From the NCBI GenBank assembly GCA_002452335.1, contig DKFJ01000005.1, forward strand, positions 62,001 through 126,000: a stretch of DNA of 64,000 nucleotides. The letters are read 5' to 3'. Source of the stretch: Deferribacteraceae bacterium UBA6799. GTDB taxonomy: Bacteria > Chrysiogenota > Deferribacteres > Deferribacterales > Geovibrionaceae. Under the pieces are notes generated by a model. It saw nothing but the letters and a program-made list of their open reading frames with translations, did not search any database and was not told where the DNA came from. Position numbers and translations under genes: made by a program. Shown in pieces: positions 1-10,089 of the stretch. Positions within the stretch are counted from its first letter, which is position 1. Every line of letters starts with the position of its first letter.

Positions 1-771
1 GTTTCCATATCCGCAGTTAAAGCAGTCGCTGGGATTATTATCCAGATACCCCAGAGCGTCCAGATGTGCCTGAGCCAGATCTTCCACATGTATGTAGTCT
101 CTAACGCAAGTACCGTCCGGCGTGGGATAGTCTGTGCCGAAGACAGATATTTTGTCTCTCTTGCCCAAAGCCGCCTGCACGGCTACTTTTATAAGATGGG
201 TGGCGTTTCTGGTAGACTGACCTATGAGCCCGTCATGGTCTGAACCCGCCACGTTAAAATATCTCAGTATGACGTATTTAAAATCAGGGAATGCCTTAGC
301 CGTGTCTCTGATTATCTGCTCGCTCATCAGCTTGCTCCAGCCATATGGGTTGATCGGCTGCGTAGGTGATGTCTCCGTAACAGGCATCTCGCTCGCATCA
401 GGCTCTCCGTAGACAGCGGCGGTAGAAGAAAATATAAACTTCTTAACACCGTATTTAACGCATGTGGACAGCAGCTTAGCTGTGTTCATCGTATTGTTCA
501 GATAGTATTTATGAGGGTCGGTGACGCTCTCCGGAACCACTAGACTCGCCGCCAGATGTATCACGGCATCAAATCTGTTCTCAGAGAATATTTTATCTAT
601 CGCCGCCGTATTATTCAGATCTTCCTGAATAAAACTTCCGTAGAGAACCGAATCCCTGAAGCCTGTCACCAGATTATCAAGAATGGTTATCTGAGCGTCT
701 GTCTTCTCTCCGAGAAGTTTCACTATATGACTGCCGATATATCCGGCGCCGCCTGTTACTAATATTTTCAT
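1..771 (-). CDS. galE: UDP-glucose 4-epimerase, 3' end outside window
   Basis: Extended SDR enzyme interconverting UDP-glucose and UDP-galactose with tightly bound NAD+. The 257 codons present start at ATG 771 and read without a stop to base 1, so the C-terminal quarter is missing. Visible are the N-terminal GGAGYIGSH nucleotide-binding loop, the FSSTAAVYG segment with the catalytic Ser/Thr region, the YGWSK (YxxxK) catalytic pair, and RYFNVAG and CVRDYIHVEDLA, which are characteristic of GalE. The ATG overlaps the stop of the upstream glycosyltransferase (ATGA), so it is the currently visible last gene of the polysaccharide locus and should supply UDP-Gal to it. Confidence 0.93.
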   Translation of the reverse strand, partial: MKILVTGGAGYIGSHIVKLLGEKTDAQITILDNLVTGFRDSVLYGSFIQEDLNNTAAIDKIFSENRFDAVIHLAASLVVPESVTDPHKYYLNNTMNTAKLLSTCVKYGVKKFIFSSTAAVYGEPDASEMPVTETSPTQPINPYGWSKLMSEQIIRDTAKAFPDFKYVILRYFNVAGSDHDGLIGQSTRNATHLIKVAVQAALGKRDKISVFGTDYPTPDGTCVRDYIHVEDLAQAHLDALGYLDNNPSDCFNCGYGN

Positions 772-2744
772 AAATATTTCTCCAGGAGATTTCTGTATCT
801 CTTTCCGGTAGCCTCGAAGGAATGATATGTGCTGATGCGCTCACGCCCCTTTAAAGAGACCTGAGAGGCAAGTCTTCTGTCATTATACACTTTCTTCATC
901 TGTTCAGCCGCATGTTCAATATCGGCGTCAAACCACACCTGACCGGCGGAGTTCCAGTATTGTCCTTTTTCCACAGGAATCAGCTCTCCTTCCACCAGAA
1001 ATGAGTTGTCTTTAAAGCAGAAATCAACATTTCCGCTGTAGCCGGATACTATCACAGGTCTGTTCATCAGCATCAGCTCCGCTATGTTTCTGCCAAACCC
1101 CTCAGATCTGTGCAGCGAGATAAAGCAATGTGATCTTTTTATAAGCCCGTACAGCTCGTCTCTGGAGAGAGCCTGATTTATCAGCTCTATCCGGGAGTCG
1201 GACTGTATCATGTCCGACAAATCTTTCAGGGCGGTGTTAGCTGGCGAAAAATTCATTGTTTTTATAATCAGCTTCACATCTTTGAATTTATCACGGGGAA
1301 AAGCGTTGATAAAGGCTTTCACCGTGGCGAACGGATTCTTTCTGTGTATAGATGAAAGACCGTCAAAAGTAGTCAGAAAAACAAACGGCACATCTATACG
1401 GGAAACATCAAAATCGTCAAACGCTTTCTCGTCTATCACAACCGCCGGATGCGCCAGACTGATCTCCTTTCCTCTGAAGAAAGGCTCAAAAGCATCATAG
1501 ATAAACTGAGTTGCCGCCCAGAAAACATTCACATGGTCGAATATATACGAGAGATTATCGGGCCATTTGGCAAGCTCCCACGGAGCTACCAGAATGATAT
1601 TCTTATCGGCGGGCATACTCTTATAGAGCATGTAATAACCATAGTATCTGTATTGTGTCGCAGAATCCAGAAACACTATATCTGTGTTGTATCTATGCGT
1701 GGGGGATATATAAGAATCATAGCCGGTGTCTTTCTGCTCAGGTGAAGGCGGCACTATATCCACAGGGTTCACAATGCATGTGCGGATATTCTGCGTTGAC
1801 ATGGACTCAAAAGCCACTCTGATGTCCTCGCCTATGCCTATCTCTGTTCTGGGCCATCCAACCAGATTAAACCCTCCGGTCTCCCTGCCTTTTATATTAT
1901 TCAGAAGCTCCTGCTGACCACTCTGTTCCAACGGCAGAACAGCTGAGGACGCTGTCTGTTCCTGAGGATTCTTTTCCTCCGGACAGGAATCATACTTCTT
2001 CAGATCTTCCTGTTTGTTGGCTTTAAACCATTCTATAAATTTCTGGGCGTCTTCTTTATTAAATATATCCAGTTTCTCCCTCATAGCGGCGTCAGAATAC
2101 CAAACGCACGCCATCAGATTTGAAAAACCAATCTCTCCGGAAAATTCTGTATCAAAAGAATCAGAAAAAAACTTTTTCAGCCAGTCATGATGCGAATATC
2201 CTACTATTCTGCGCAGCAGAAACTGAGTGAAAAAACCGATCCAGCCCAAAACACCCTCACGGGTGCTGATGTCATATCGTTTTTCATATTCTCTGTCATA
2301 ATACCAGTAGCTGAGATACAGGTTAGACAGCCTGATTTCGCTGTCAAACTCTGCCGGACGGCTGAGATAAGCAATATACTCTGCCGGAAGATTACGCCAG
2401 GCGCAGATATTTTTATGTGTTTCGATGGTGTAGTATATCAGCCACAGCTCAAAGCTGGGATAACGGCTCCATCTGTATGCGTCTACAAGATACTTTCCGC
2501 CTAAAAGAGCATTGATCTGCTTCACGGCGTTTAGTGTGGGTATGCCGTCTATCTGGTCGGAACCGAACAGCTCGCTGACCTCACTGTCGGTATAGCCTAT
2601 CTGATCCGCCTTGTATCTGTGTCTGCACAGAACATTCCATATCAGCTTGATGTCGTGTGTGGCAACTTTGCTGATATCCAGATCAGACTGACCTATGATC
2701 TCGATCGCAACCAGTTTTCTTATGATGTCAATGTCCTGTTCCAT
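768..2744 (-). CDS. GT4-type glycosyltransferase with long N-terminal extension
   Basis: Protein of 658 residues. The C-terminal half (about 285-658) is a GT-B fold GT4 glycosyltransferase: it opens with FNLVGWPR and ends with the nucleotide-sugar site around EGFGRNIAELMLMNRPVI. The first 260 or so residues are helix-rich, full of Trp and Tyr, and I do not recognise them; a Gln/Glu/Pro-rich linker (about 255-285) joins the halves. Similar N-terminal extensions occur in large surface-glycan transferases, but donor and acceptor cannot be read from sequence. It lies 12 bp after the radical-SAM fusion gene and overlaps galE. Confidence 0.8.
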   Translation of the reverse strand: MEQDIDIIRKLVAIEIIGQSDLDISKVATHDIKLIWNVLCRHRYKADQIGYTDSEVSELFGSDQIDGIPTLNAVKQINALLGGKYLVDAYRWSRYPSFELWLIYYTIETHKNICAWRNLPAEYIAYLSRPAEFDSEIRLSNLYLSYWYYDREYEKRYDISTREGVLGWIGFFTQFLLRRIVGYSHHDWLKKFFSDSFDTEFSGEIGFSNLMACVWYSDAAMREKLDIFNKEDAQKFIEWFKANKQEDLKKYDSCPEEKNPQEQTASSAVLPLEQSGQQELLNNIKGRETGGFNLVGWPRTEIGIGEDIRVAFESMSTQNIRTCIVNPVDIVPPSPEQKDTGYDSYISPTHRYNTDIVFLDSATQYRYYGYYMLYKSMPADKNIILVAPWELAKWPDNLSYIFDHVNVFWAATQFIYDAFEPFFRGKEISLAHPAVVIDEKAFDDFDVSRIDVPFVFLTTFDGLSSIHRKNPFATVKAFINAFPRDKFKDVKLIIKTMNFSPANTALKDLSDMIQSDSRIELINQALSRDELYGLIKRSHCFISLHRSEGFGRNIAELMLMNRPVIVSGYSGNVDFCFKDNSFLVEGELIPVEKGQYWNSAGQVWFDADIEHAAEQMKKVYNDRRLASQVSLKGRERISTYHSFEATGKRYRNLLEKYL

Positions 2745-2756
2745 TCAAAAAAGTCC

Positions 2757-5700
2757 TTATTTCTCTTGAGATTTGTTATATTTTGCCAGCAGATCCAGAT
2801 ACTTCCTCTCCATCTCTTTCAGCTGGAAAATAGCGGCGTTAGCTCTCATTATCCCGAAGCGTGACAAGGATTTGATACTCTGAGCGACCTCAAATTCCTC
2901 TTTGAATGTGCTCAGTTTGACCTGTTCCAGCTCAACATCATGAGAGGGATATACCACCAGATGACGTTTGCTGGATATAAAATTGGTAATGAACGATCTT
3001 ATGTGCCATATGGACTCGAAACTGAGTGAGTCCAGATTTATTATAGATTTAGCGTAAAAAGCGCCATAGGGATGCCCCACTATGTTCTTTATGCTGAAGT
3101 AGAAGACGCCGTCACCTATATAATTTGTCTTAACTCCGGTCTCGTCCACGCTGTTGAATATAACTCCGTCACATTCATTCATAGATAGAGCTTTGATTAG
3201 TTTGCTGATGAAATACTTATTAATCTTCATGCGGGAATTTATGAATACCGCTACAGAATCCGGATCCAGCAGCGAAAACAGCTGTGTGTCGGAAACAACA
3301 ACTTGTATGGAGCTGAATATCTCGCCGATCTTGACTATATCCTGCCCGCTGTATAGACAGATGATTTTATCCGGCTGTTTGATCTGATAGGATATCATCC
3401 GCAGAACATTCTCCACGTCTGTGTAGTTCTCTGCGTTGAAGTAAACAATAATCTTTTCAGGATTTTCTTTTACTTCAAAAACCCGCTCTGATTCCGCCAG
3501 GCTGTAGAACCTGTCCTTCACATCCTGATTGATCTGAACCTGGGCGGCAGATACTTCTGCTTTCAGTCCGGATGTAAAACTGTGTCTCTCTTCCGCGCTT
3601 CTGCCCAGCCACTCCAGAGTCATCTTTGCCATGCTGTATTTCGTTGTAGAGCACAACATTTTTGAATGATAGTCCGCAGGAACCAGCTCAGGGATCCCGC
3701 CATTCAAAGAAGCCAGCAGAAGACATCCACTGTTAATCACTTCCAGAACGGAGTTCGGATGGTTGTCGCCGATGTATGGTGTGTAGCATATCGCTCTGTC
3801 AGAATACTTGTGGATAAGATCCAGAGCGTCCTGTCTTTTCAGCGAATATTCCTCAACATTGATATTGTGTATCACCAGCGAGTTGAAAAATTCGTTATAT
3901 TTGCTCATCGAGTCATTTTTTGGTCCGAGCAGTATGATATTTTTTATCTGCTTCCTGAAAGATTCGTTCTCCATCAGATAACGAACCATCTCCGCAAATA
4001 CTATATATCCCTTATATTCCTGACGCTTGCCGAAAAATATGAGCGTGTCTATATCGCTGAACCTGTCTTTGATCTCCGATCCGGCGAAGGTGAAGGGAAG
4101 ACGGCAGTATTTTATCTTTTCATAATCGATGTTATAGCCGTTCTCTTCATAGAACTTATAAAGATATTTGGTGGGAAAAACCACGCTGTCTGAATTTTCA
4201 ATTATGTATTTCTCTTCAAAGAGAGCCGTTTCTTTAAAACCTATCCAGTTTCCGAACAGGTTTTCCAGACTGATCTTTGAGGCATGGCACAGTGTGGCGA
4301 ATTTGATATTTGAAGGATAGAGTCCTACTTTGCTCGCCTGAAGAGCCTTATATGCCTTGCCGTCCACATCCTGCATCTCCACCAGTCTGAGGTTGTCATA
4401 CAGAAAAACGATGATATCGAGACACTGCTTTATAATGTCCGGAGCACGCTCATATCCGCTGTCTTCTTTCTTGAAAAAGAGAGTGGGAGTTATGTGGCGT
4501 GATTCCATCGATATGCTTCGCTCCGGATACAGATCGGGAGCAGCGACTATCAGAACCATCAGATCAGAGCCGATAAGATTTTCCAGCTCATAAACATATG
4601 ACCCGATTCCGCCTGTTATTTTCGCTTTGGCGTGTTCCTGTGTTACCACCAGAAATTTCTTATTCTCAGGCAGGAAGTTAGTTCTCAGAAAAACACTGTA
4701 GAATTCTTCCGTGCTGGAAATATTCAGCACAAGATTTTTTTCAGTGCTGGAGAGAGGATGTTCCTTTATTATAAGACCTGAGCTGACCAGCAGTTTTTTC
4801 AGACTCTGCTCATTCCAGTAGTAATAGCAGTATCCGTTATTCACCAGCTCATTATTGAGCTGATCGTCATTCACATAGATTATTTCCATCTCAGGATTGT
4901 CGTTGGCTACAGATCTGATAAAACGGAGAAAAGGACGGATATCTTCCACAAGCTCCAGAATGCTTATTACTACTATTCTGGAAATCTTCCGGTCATCTAT
5001 GTATTTGGATTTAAACTCTTGAATACTGTCATAATCGCAGTAATCCAGAGGAATACTCCCGCCGCTCTTCTGTGAGTAATCCCCGGAAACAACATTTTTA
5101 CCGCATTTTATCTTGCCCTCCACCTCGTGGAAAGAGAAGATGAAGTCGATGCCGTCTATCCGGCTTAATGTCTCATACTGATAGTTGACATCTATCAGAT
5201 TCGGATGTTTTATTGATCTGTCAGCACCGAAGTCATACTCAGAATTGAGCATTTTCAGATCAACATTGGAACCGAGTATTTTATCCACCTGTTCCACAAC
5301 CCAGGGTCTGAACTCCATCTGAAAATTTATCTCGGGAAATTTATCCAGGATGCGGTAGTATGACTTATCCAGTTCTGTGAAGTTGTAGCGCTCCAGCACA
5401 GCGGTTTTGTCTTCCATGCTGACCGCCACTCTGTGGTCGTGGATGAGCTCAATAGTATCTATGCACAGACCTTTGATCTCGTCTTTCAGTATAATCGATC
5501 TCAGAGCCATTTCGAAATCTTCCAGCCCCACAAACATCTGCTTGTCATAAAACCCCAGACGCTCAAACATGGTGCGGCGGATAACTGCCGCCCCGCCGGG
5601 GAACATATTGGTTTCGGCACCCTTCGCTCTGTCTATCCAGACAGACTTATCCTGCATCTTCATCTGAGGGTGTTTCAGATACATATCATCATGCTTGTTA

Positions 5701-6959
5701 AATAGTCTTGGCATGAACGCTTCTATCGACGGGTTGTTCCTGATCTCTGTGTAGAGCACAGAAAGGAAGTTATATGTGTTTATAGTGATATCGTTATCGA
5801 TAAAGAACATCCACTCATGGGTAGTTTCGTGTATCAGTTTGTTTCTGCCGACACCCACGCCCAGATTTTTTTCTGAGTGAATTATCCTGATATTACTGAA
5901 ATTATTTGTGAAAGATTCCAGAGCCTCAACACTCTTTTTGCTGGATCCGTTATTCAGCACATAGATAGGGATATCAAAAGGCAGAAAGCTCTGAAGACAT
6001 TCTATGGTCTGATCCACTTTTTCATAAAACAGAATATAAACGCCGATATCCAGAGTGTTTGCCTTATCCGGATTCATCTTTCCGAAACAGTATTTACAGT
6101 TGTCTCCGTGCGGATATTCCGCTTTGCTGATGAGCGAGCACAGCTCTTTCATTTCGCCGATGTTATACGGATCTTCAGAGTCGAAAAGATTGCCGTATTT
6201 TTTTGACGGCGCTTTCTGTCTCTGGCATCCGCCTATGTTGCCGTCACCGTCAATATTTATAATGTTTCTGTAAGACGGGCAGAAGAAAGCGAAGTCGGTA
6301 TTAAGATACATTGGTCTCGCTTTTATCCTGCTCGATTTGTTCAGCTCGTTTTCTATGTATTCAATAATTTCTTTATCGGAATCATATATTATTTTATCCA
6401 GTTCTTCCCTGTTTTCAGGATCATAGACAAGATAGTTGGTTATATTTATAAAATCAGCGCCCAGTCCGTCAGCCATGCTGATTATGCTGCCGAGATTTTT
6501 ATAGTTGTCTTTGCTGACAAAATAAGAGAATCCGACATTAAAGCCTTTCTGCTTCAGAGTATGATAGTTCTCCATTACGGTGTCGAACATGTCCAGTCCG
6601 ACATATTCGTTGTACTGCTGTCTGTTATATCCGTAAAGACTGATGGATATATAGTCGGGGCGGTGTTCCATCGCCAGATAAGGGTCAATGAAAGAGCCGT
6701 TGGATATGACTCCCACATACTTTCCGTTGTTTTTCAGATAGTCGACTATAGCCACCACATTGGGGTTCAGAGCCGGCTCGCCGAGCCCAGCCAGACAAAA
6801 TCCGTGGAGATCGGGATAGAGCTCCAGAGCTTTCTTTACTACATCCAGACTGATGTCCTTGAAGTTTTCCATATCAACTGACTGACGGCTGCATCCTTTA
6901 CAGAGAAAGTTGCATCTTTCCGTCATATACAAAGTGGCTTGTTTAGGCATGTAGTTCAT
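2757..6959 (-). CDS. Radical SAM - GT2 - GT4 multidomain fusion protein
   Basis: Protein of 1400 residues. Residues 1-300 form a radical SAM domain: C16-x3-C20-x2-C23 cluster motif, a GLGEPALNP segment (GGE-like), and a SPASM-like tail with Cys near 228 and 245 and a CKYC pair near 293. Residues 300-560 are a GT2 domain with YVLNNGS, FFIDNDI and LEDFEMA (DxD-like plus ED motif). Residues 560-770 are unassigned, possibly a decayed Rossmann domain. Residues 775-1130 resemble GT4 (KITGGIGSYVYEL near the start, HPNSVLEVINSG at the donor site). About 1150-1370 looks like another GT2-like core, followed by a short coiled coil. The gene overlaps the upstream GT2 (ATGA). It may couple radical chemistry on a sugar or acceptor to transfer; substrate unknown. 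ATG 6950 is an alternative start. Confidence 0.82.
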   Translation of the reverse strand: MNYMPKQATLYMTERCNFLCKGCSRQSVDMENFKDISLDVVKKALELYPDLHGFCLAGLGEPALNPNVVAIVDYLKNNGKYVGVISNGSFIDPYLAMEHRPDYISISLYGYNRQQYNEYVGLDMFDTVMENYHTLKQKGFNVGFSYFVSKDNYKNLGSIISMADGLGADFINITNYLVYDPENREELDKIIYDSDKEIIEYIENELNKSSRIKARPMYLNTDFAFFCPSYRNIINIDGDGNIGGCQRQKAPSKKYGNLFDSEDPYNIGEMKELCSLISKAEYPHGDNCKYCFGKMNPDKANTLDIGVYILFYEKVDQTIECLQSFLPFDIPIYVLNNGSSKKSVEALESFTNNFSNIRIIHSEKNLGVGVGRNKLIHETTHEWMFFIDNDITINTYNFLSVLYTEIRNNPSIEAFMPRLFNKHDDMYLKHPQMKMQDKSVWIDRAKGAETNMFPGGAAVIRRTMFERLGFYDKQMFVGLEDFEMALRSIILKDEIKGLCIDTIELIHDHRVAVSMEDKTAVLERYNFTELDKSYYRILDKFPEINFQMEFRPWVVEQVDKILGSNVDLKMLNSEYDFGADRSIKHPNLIDVNYQYETLSRIDGIDFIFSFHEVEGKIKCGKNVVSGDYSQKSGGSIPLDYCDYDSIQEFKSKYIDDRKISRIVVISILELVEDIRPFLRFIRSVANDNPEMEIIYVNDDQLNNELVNNGYCYYYWNEQSLKKLLVSSGLIIKEHPLSSTEKNLVLNISSTEEFYSVFLRTNFLPENKKFLVVTQEHAKAKITGGIGSYVYELENLIGSDLMVLIVAAPDLYPERSISMESRHITPTLFFKKEDSGYERAPDIIKQCLDIIVFLYDNLRLVEMQDVDGKAYKALQASKVGLYPSNIKFATLCHASKISLENLFGNWIGFKETALFEEKYIIENSDSVVFPTKYLYKFYEENGYNIDYEKIKYCRLPFTFAGSEIKDRFSDIDTLIFFGKRQEYKGYIVFAEMVRYLMENESFRKQIKNIILLGPKNDSMSKYNEFFNSLVIHNINVEEYSLKRQDALDLIHKYSDRAICYTPYIGDNHPNSVLEVINSGCLLLASLNGGIPELVPADYHSKMLCSTTKYSMAKMTLEWLGRSAEERHSFTSGLKAEVSAAQVQINQDVKDRFYSLAESERVFEVKENPEKIIVYFNAENYTDVENVLRMISYQIKQPDKIICLYSGQDIVKIGEIFSSIQVVVSDTQLFSLLDPDSVAVFINSRMKINKYFISKLIKALSMNECDGVIFNSVDETGVKTNYIGDGVFYFSIKNIVGHPYGAFYAKSIINLDSLSFESIWHIRSFITNFISSKRHLVVYPSHDVELEQVKLSTFKEEFEVAQSIKSLSRFGIMRANAAIFQLKEMERKYLDLLAKYNKSQEK

Positions 6960-8599
6960 ATTTTTTCTCTTTCATATCTCGCTTTAAGTTCTTCGTATAG
7001 CTTGTGTACTGTCAAATAATCTTTATAGAAACCAGCAGCTTGTTTCTCTAAATCCTCTGAAAGCTGCATATACTCTCTGACCTGTTTTTCCAACCTGATC
7101 ACATTGTCCAACTGAGTCTGATACATCTCATGAATAGAGGAGTTTACCATGGTCGGGTTGTCATAATCCCAGCCTTTGCCATTATTATTCAGGATATTGG
7201 CAATACCGGATACATAATCTTTGAACAGTTCACAGTTATTATCAGCTATTTTCTCATAAAGATAGGTTATTTTCCCCTCGCTGAATCTGTTGGACATGGA
7301 ACCTGTTCTCACTCTGTAAAGAAATAGCGCATAAGGCATTGATACCCCATGATATCCGCTGCCGATGATCCTGATAACAGCCTCGTAATCTTCCATGCCG
7401 TAAATCATGTTCTTATCGTTCAGACCAAATTCCATGAACACGTTCTTCTTCATTACAAGCGAACTGGTAGCCATCGTGTTTTTGCACAGAAAATACGGCA
7501 TTTCAGGGTTCCATGTCTGCCATATGTCACTGCGCTCTCCGAAATACTGAGCGTTGCAGCCGACAAAACCGATATTGTCATACTGTTTCAATATACGCAC
7601 AGCCTTTCCGTAATAATCCGGTTCAACCATATCGTCAGAATCCAGAAACGCCAGAAACTCTCCGGATGCCTGCGCGGCTCCGTTGTTCCTTGTGGACGGC
7701 AGACCCTGATTCTGCTGTTTTATCAGCTTAAAGTTATATTTCTCTTTCAGTTCTTCTATAATTCTGACACTGTTCAGGTCTGTACTGCCGTCATCCACTA
7801 CTATCACTTCATAGCTGGCGTATGTGGTATCGAAAACAGATTTCAGCGTATCCTCCACATACTCTCCCATATTATAATACGGAATTACGATACTTAGCAG
7901 ATCAGGTGTTGAATTTTTCATTAAATCAACATATTGTTTCGCTCTTTCTCTGACAACGGGAAAACAGCGTTCATCTGCAAGCCTCTTTCCACAGAGTATT
8001 TTAACCCTCTCCGCGTATGTCTCGCCGGCAAGCACATAGGCGTCTTTTGTCAGGTTCTCTTCCTTCAATTTTTCAAGGAGAACCGGACTGCTCAGAATAA
8101 GCCTGTCCGCCGCCAGATAGGAGAATCTTTCCATCTCGCAGACCCAGTAATCAGGAAGTTTGAATGAAGGCTGTTTATCCTCTTTCAAAAGGACAAACAG
8201 AGGCTCCTTTGCGTATACGATTATCTCGGAATCCTGAAACACAGACTCCAGACATTTTTTTCTCTGCAAGGTGAAGTAAGCCAGACCCTTATGATCCATT
8301 ATCTCCACAGCATCAGGGGCACCTTCATCTATGATATATTTCTCCAGAATATTAGCCGCGGCGGCAGAGGATTTGGCAAAATCTCCCATGGGGATATTCT
8401 GATTGACGAAAAAATCCGGATTAACGCGGATTTCCCTGACGTTGCCGTTAACACTGTATTCGGAGGGAGATGCAAGATTAGAATTTAAAATGAAGAATGT
8501 GAATTCCACTTCAGCATTCTTCAGAGAATCTTTCAGACCTTCTGGGATACTATCTGAATCGATAGATACAAACCAATATTTCTTCATTTCCATAATCAC
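6956..8599 (-). CDS. Family 2 glycosyltransferase with N-terminal extension
   Basis: Protein of 547 residues with a clear GT2 GT-A domain at about 235-470: SIVIPYYNMGEYVEDTLKS opens it, VVDDGSTD holds the nucleotide-binding Asp, FLDSDDMVEPDYY is the DxD metal site, and GMEDYEAVIRI carries the ED catalytic motif. Residues 1-230 match nothing I know; they look like an alpha/beta half-domain, possibly a decayed GT-B N-lobe. The last 50 residues are a charged coiled coil. The start shown is GTG 8599 with AAGAG 7 nt upstream; ATG 8593 and ATG 8587 are alternatives. Confidence 0.85.
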   Translation of the reverse strand: MIMEMKKYWFVSIDSDSIPEGLKDSLKNAEVEFTFFILNSNLASPSEYSVNGNVREIRVNPDFFVNQNIPMGDFAKSSAAAANILEKYIIDEGAPDAVEIMDHKGLAYFTLQRKKCLESVFQDSEIIVYAKEPLFVLLKEDKQPSFKLPDYWVCEMERFSYLAADRLILSSPVLLEKLKEENLTKDAYVLAGETYAERVKILCGKRLADERCFPVVRERAKQYVDLMKNSTPDLLSIVIPYYNMGEYVEDTLKSVFDTTYASYEVIVVDDGSTDLNSVRIIEELKEKYNFKLIKQQNQGLPSTRNNGAAQASGEFLAFLDSDDMVEPDYYGKAVRILKQYDNIGFVGCNAQYFGERSDIWQTWNPEMPYFLCKNTMATSSLVMKKNVFMEFGLNDKNMIYGMEDYEAVIRIIGSGYHGVSMPYALFLYRVRTGSMSNRFSEGKITYLYEKIADNNCELFKDYVSGIANILNNNGKGWDYDNPTMVNSSIHEMYQTQLDNVIRLEKQVREYMQLSEDLEKQAAGFYKDYLTVHKLYEELKARYEREKI

Positions 8600-8637
8600 T
8601 GTTTATCTCTTATAAAACTATATAGGCTATGTTGGGT

Positions 8638-9324
8638 TCAAAATCGAATTTCTTTATTTCCAGATTGTTGAACGACTCGAAATATTCCAGAGCGGCGATA
8701 GTCACCCTTCCAGAGCTCATTGTTTATCTCGTCAAAAACGATCACGCCGCCTTTGGGTATCCTTTTCACAAGATTCTCCAGAGCGACTTTAGTCGGTTCA
8801 TACAGATCAAAATCTAGAAACAGCATACTGACGACCAGATGATTGTTCCTGCTGATATATTCAGGAATAGTCACTCTGGCGTCGCCTTTGACAAGTTCAA
8901 CTTTATCTTTTGAGTTCAGATACATAGAGTCCAGATATCTGTTCTTGTCATACATGTCGATGCACTCTACCAGCTCGTCATAAATATAGTTATGCGAAAA
9001 AAATCTTCCCGCTTCCAGATCTGTGTTGCCTTCTGACTCCAGATCTTTGTTATTTATTTCAGGGAAACCCTCGAATGTGTCAAAACCAATTATCTTTCTT
9101 CTGATAGCGTAAGGCTCCAGCAGGGTAGACAGCTTAGCCCATGCCATCACTCCTCCGCCATAGTGGACTCCACATTCAATAATTGAGCCCTTTACGCCTC
9201 TGATCAGCTTAAAAAGTTCATATCTAGCCATAAATCTGGCCATTGTTTCTTTATTGATGAACTTCTCAAAGTTCAAAAGCTTCATGTCGATATTGTAATC
9301 GTATTTGTTCCAAATGTGAGACAC
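8638..9324 (-). CDS. TylF/MycF-type SAM-dependent sugar O-methyltransferase
   Basis: Class I methyltransferase of the macrocin-O-methyltransferase (TylF) family, 228 residues, the usual size. The SAM loop is IECGVHYGGG, followed by GFDTFEGFPE; LFLDFDLYEPT and VIVFDEINNELWKGD hold the acidic residues that in this family bind Mg2+ near the sugar hydroxyls. Its likely job is O-methylation of a sugar in the surface glycan. It starts at GTG 9324 with AAAGGTG upstream and lies between the sulfotransferase and GT2 genes. Confidence 0.85.
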   Translation of the reverse strand: MSHIWNKYDYNIDMKLLNFEKFINKETMARFMARYELFKLIRGVKGSIIECGVHYGGGVMAWAKLSTLLEPYAIRRKIIGFDTFEGFPEINNKDLESEGNTDLEAGRFFSHNYIYDELVECIDMYDKNRYLDSMYLNSKDKVELVKGDARVTIPEYISRNNHLVVSMLFLDFDLYEPTKVALENLVKRIPKGGVIVFDEINNELWKGDYRRSGIFRVVQQSGNKEIRF

Positions 9325-9375
9325 GGTTCACCTTTCTTAATTTATTATTTCAACGGTCAGGACTGTATGTCTTAT

Positions 9376-10041
9376 TTAGTCGAACGAGTAACCGAAAAGA
9401 GCCAGATCTTTCGCGTGGCGCTCTTCTATCAGCGCTCTGGTTCTGCCGTTAAAGCACTCCTGATATGATCTGTCATATTTGTTTTTGCCCATGTGCGGCA
9501 TATCGTTATTTTCAACGCCCAGCCTGTCGCAGACTTTTTTGAAATCTTCATCAAAATTTTCGAATTTTACGATGAAATCCATATTGATATTACCGTCAAA
9601 ATCCTCGAGATAGTCTGTCTGGGGTCTCAGGTTATCGTGATCTATGTTTCTGAACAGCCAGTCTTCAAAAGAAGCTGTCTCATCGGAGAGCTGAGCTTTC
9701 TTGTCCACGCTCACCGCGGTGTAATATGAAAAAATTCTGGCAAAAGGATTTCTGACAGTGGTGAATTTAAAATATTCCTCATACTGACGTTTACTTACCA
9801 CCAGCCTGTTCATGGGGTTATGCTGCTTTTTCAGTCTGCGCAGACCTCTGTCGATGAACTCCTGAAAAATGTCTTTTCTTAATATCTGACCATAAGGAAG
9901 AGGCTGCAGGTTCTTCACAGTTCTGTGATCCTGCATATAATAGCCTTCATATACATCAAGATGTCCAAGTTTCTTCTCGACACTGGTTCCTGCGCATTTG
10001 GGGATATGTATAAAGATGCATTTGAATTTGTGAGATATCAT
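9376..10041 (-). CDS. Sulfotransferase family 2 protein
   Basis: PAPS-dependent carbohydrate sulfotransferase-like protein of 221 residues. The N-terminal HIPKCAGTS (residues 12-20) is the 5'-phosphosulfate loop and TVRNPFARIFSYY (about 95-107) the 3'-phosphate-binding Arg...Ser segment of the Sulfotransfer_2 family. No signal peptide or membrane segment is seen, so it should act in the cytoplasm on glycan precursors. It has a good promoter and an AAGG ribosome site just upstream, so it may begin a sub-transcript containing the methyltransferase. Sulfation of the glycan is inferred. Confidence 0.85.
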   Translation of the reverse strand: MISHKFKCIFIHIPKCAGTSVEKKLGHLDVYEGYYMQDHRTVKNLQPLPYGQILRKDIFQEFIDRGLRRLKKQHNPMNRLVVSKRQYEEYFKFTTVRNPFARIFSYYTAVSVDKKAQLSDETASFEDWLFRNIDHDNLRPQTDYLEDFDGNINMDFIVKFENFDEDFKKVCDRLGVENNDMPHMGKNKYDRSYQECFNGRTRALIEERHAKDLALFGYSFD

Positions 10042-10089
10042 AAACTAACCTTTCCTGTTTTTTTATATTTTAAAGTTTAAACGGATTTC

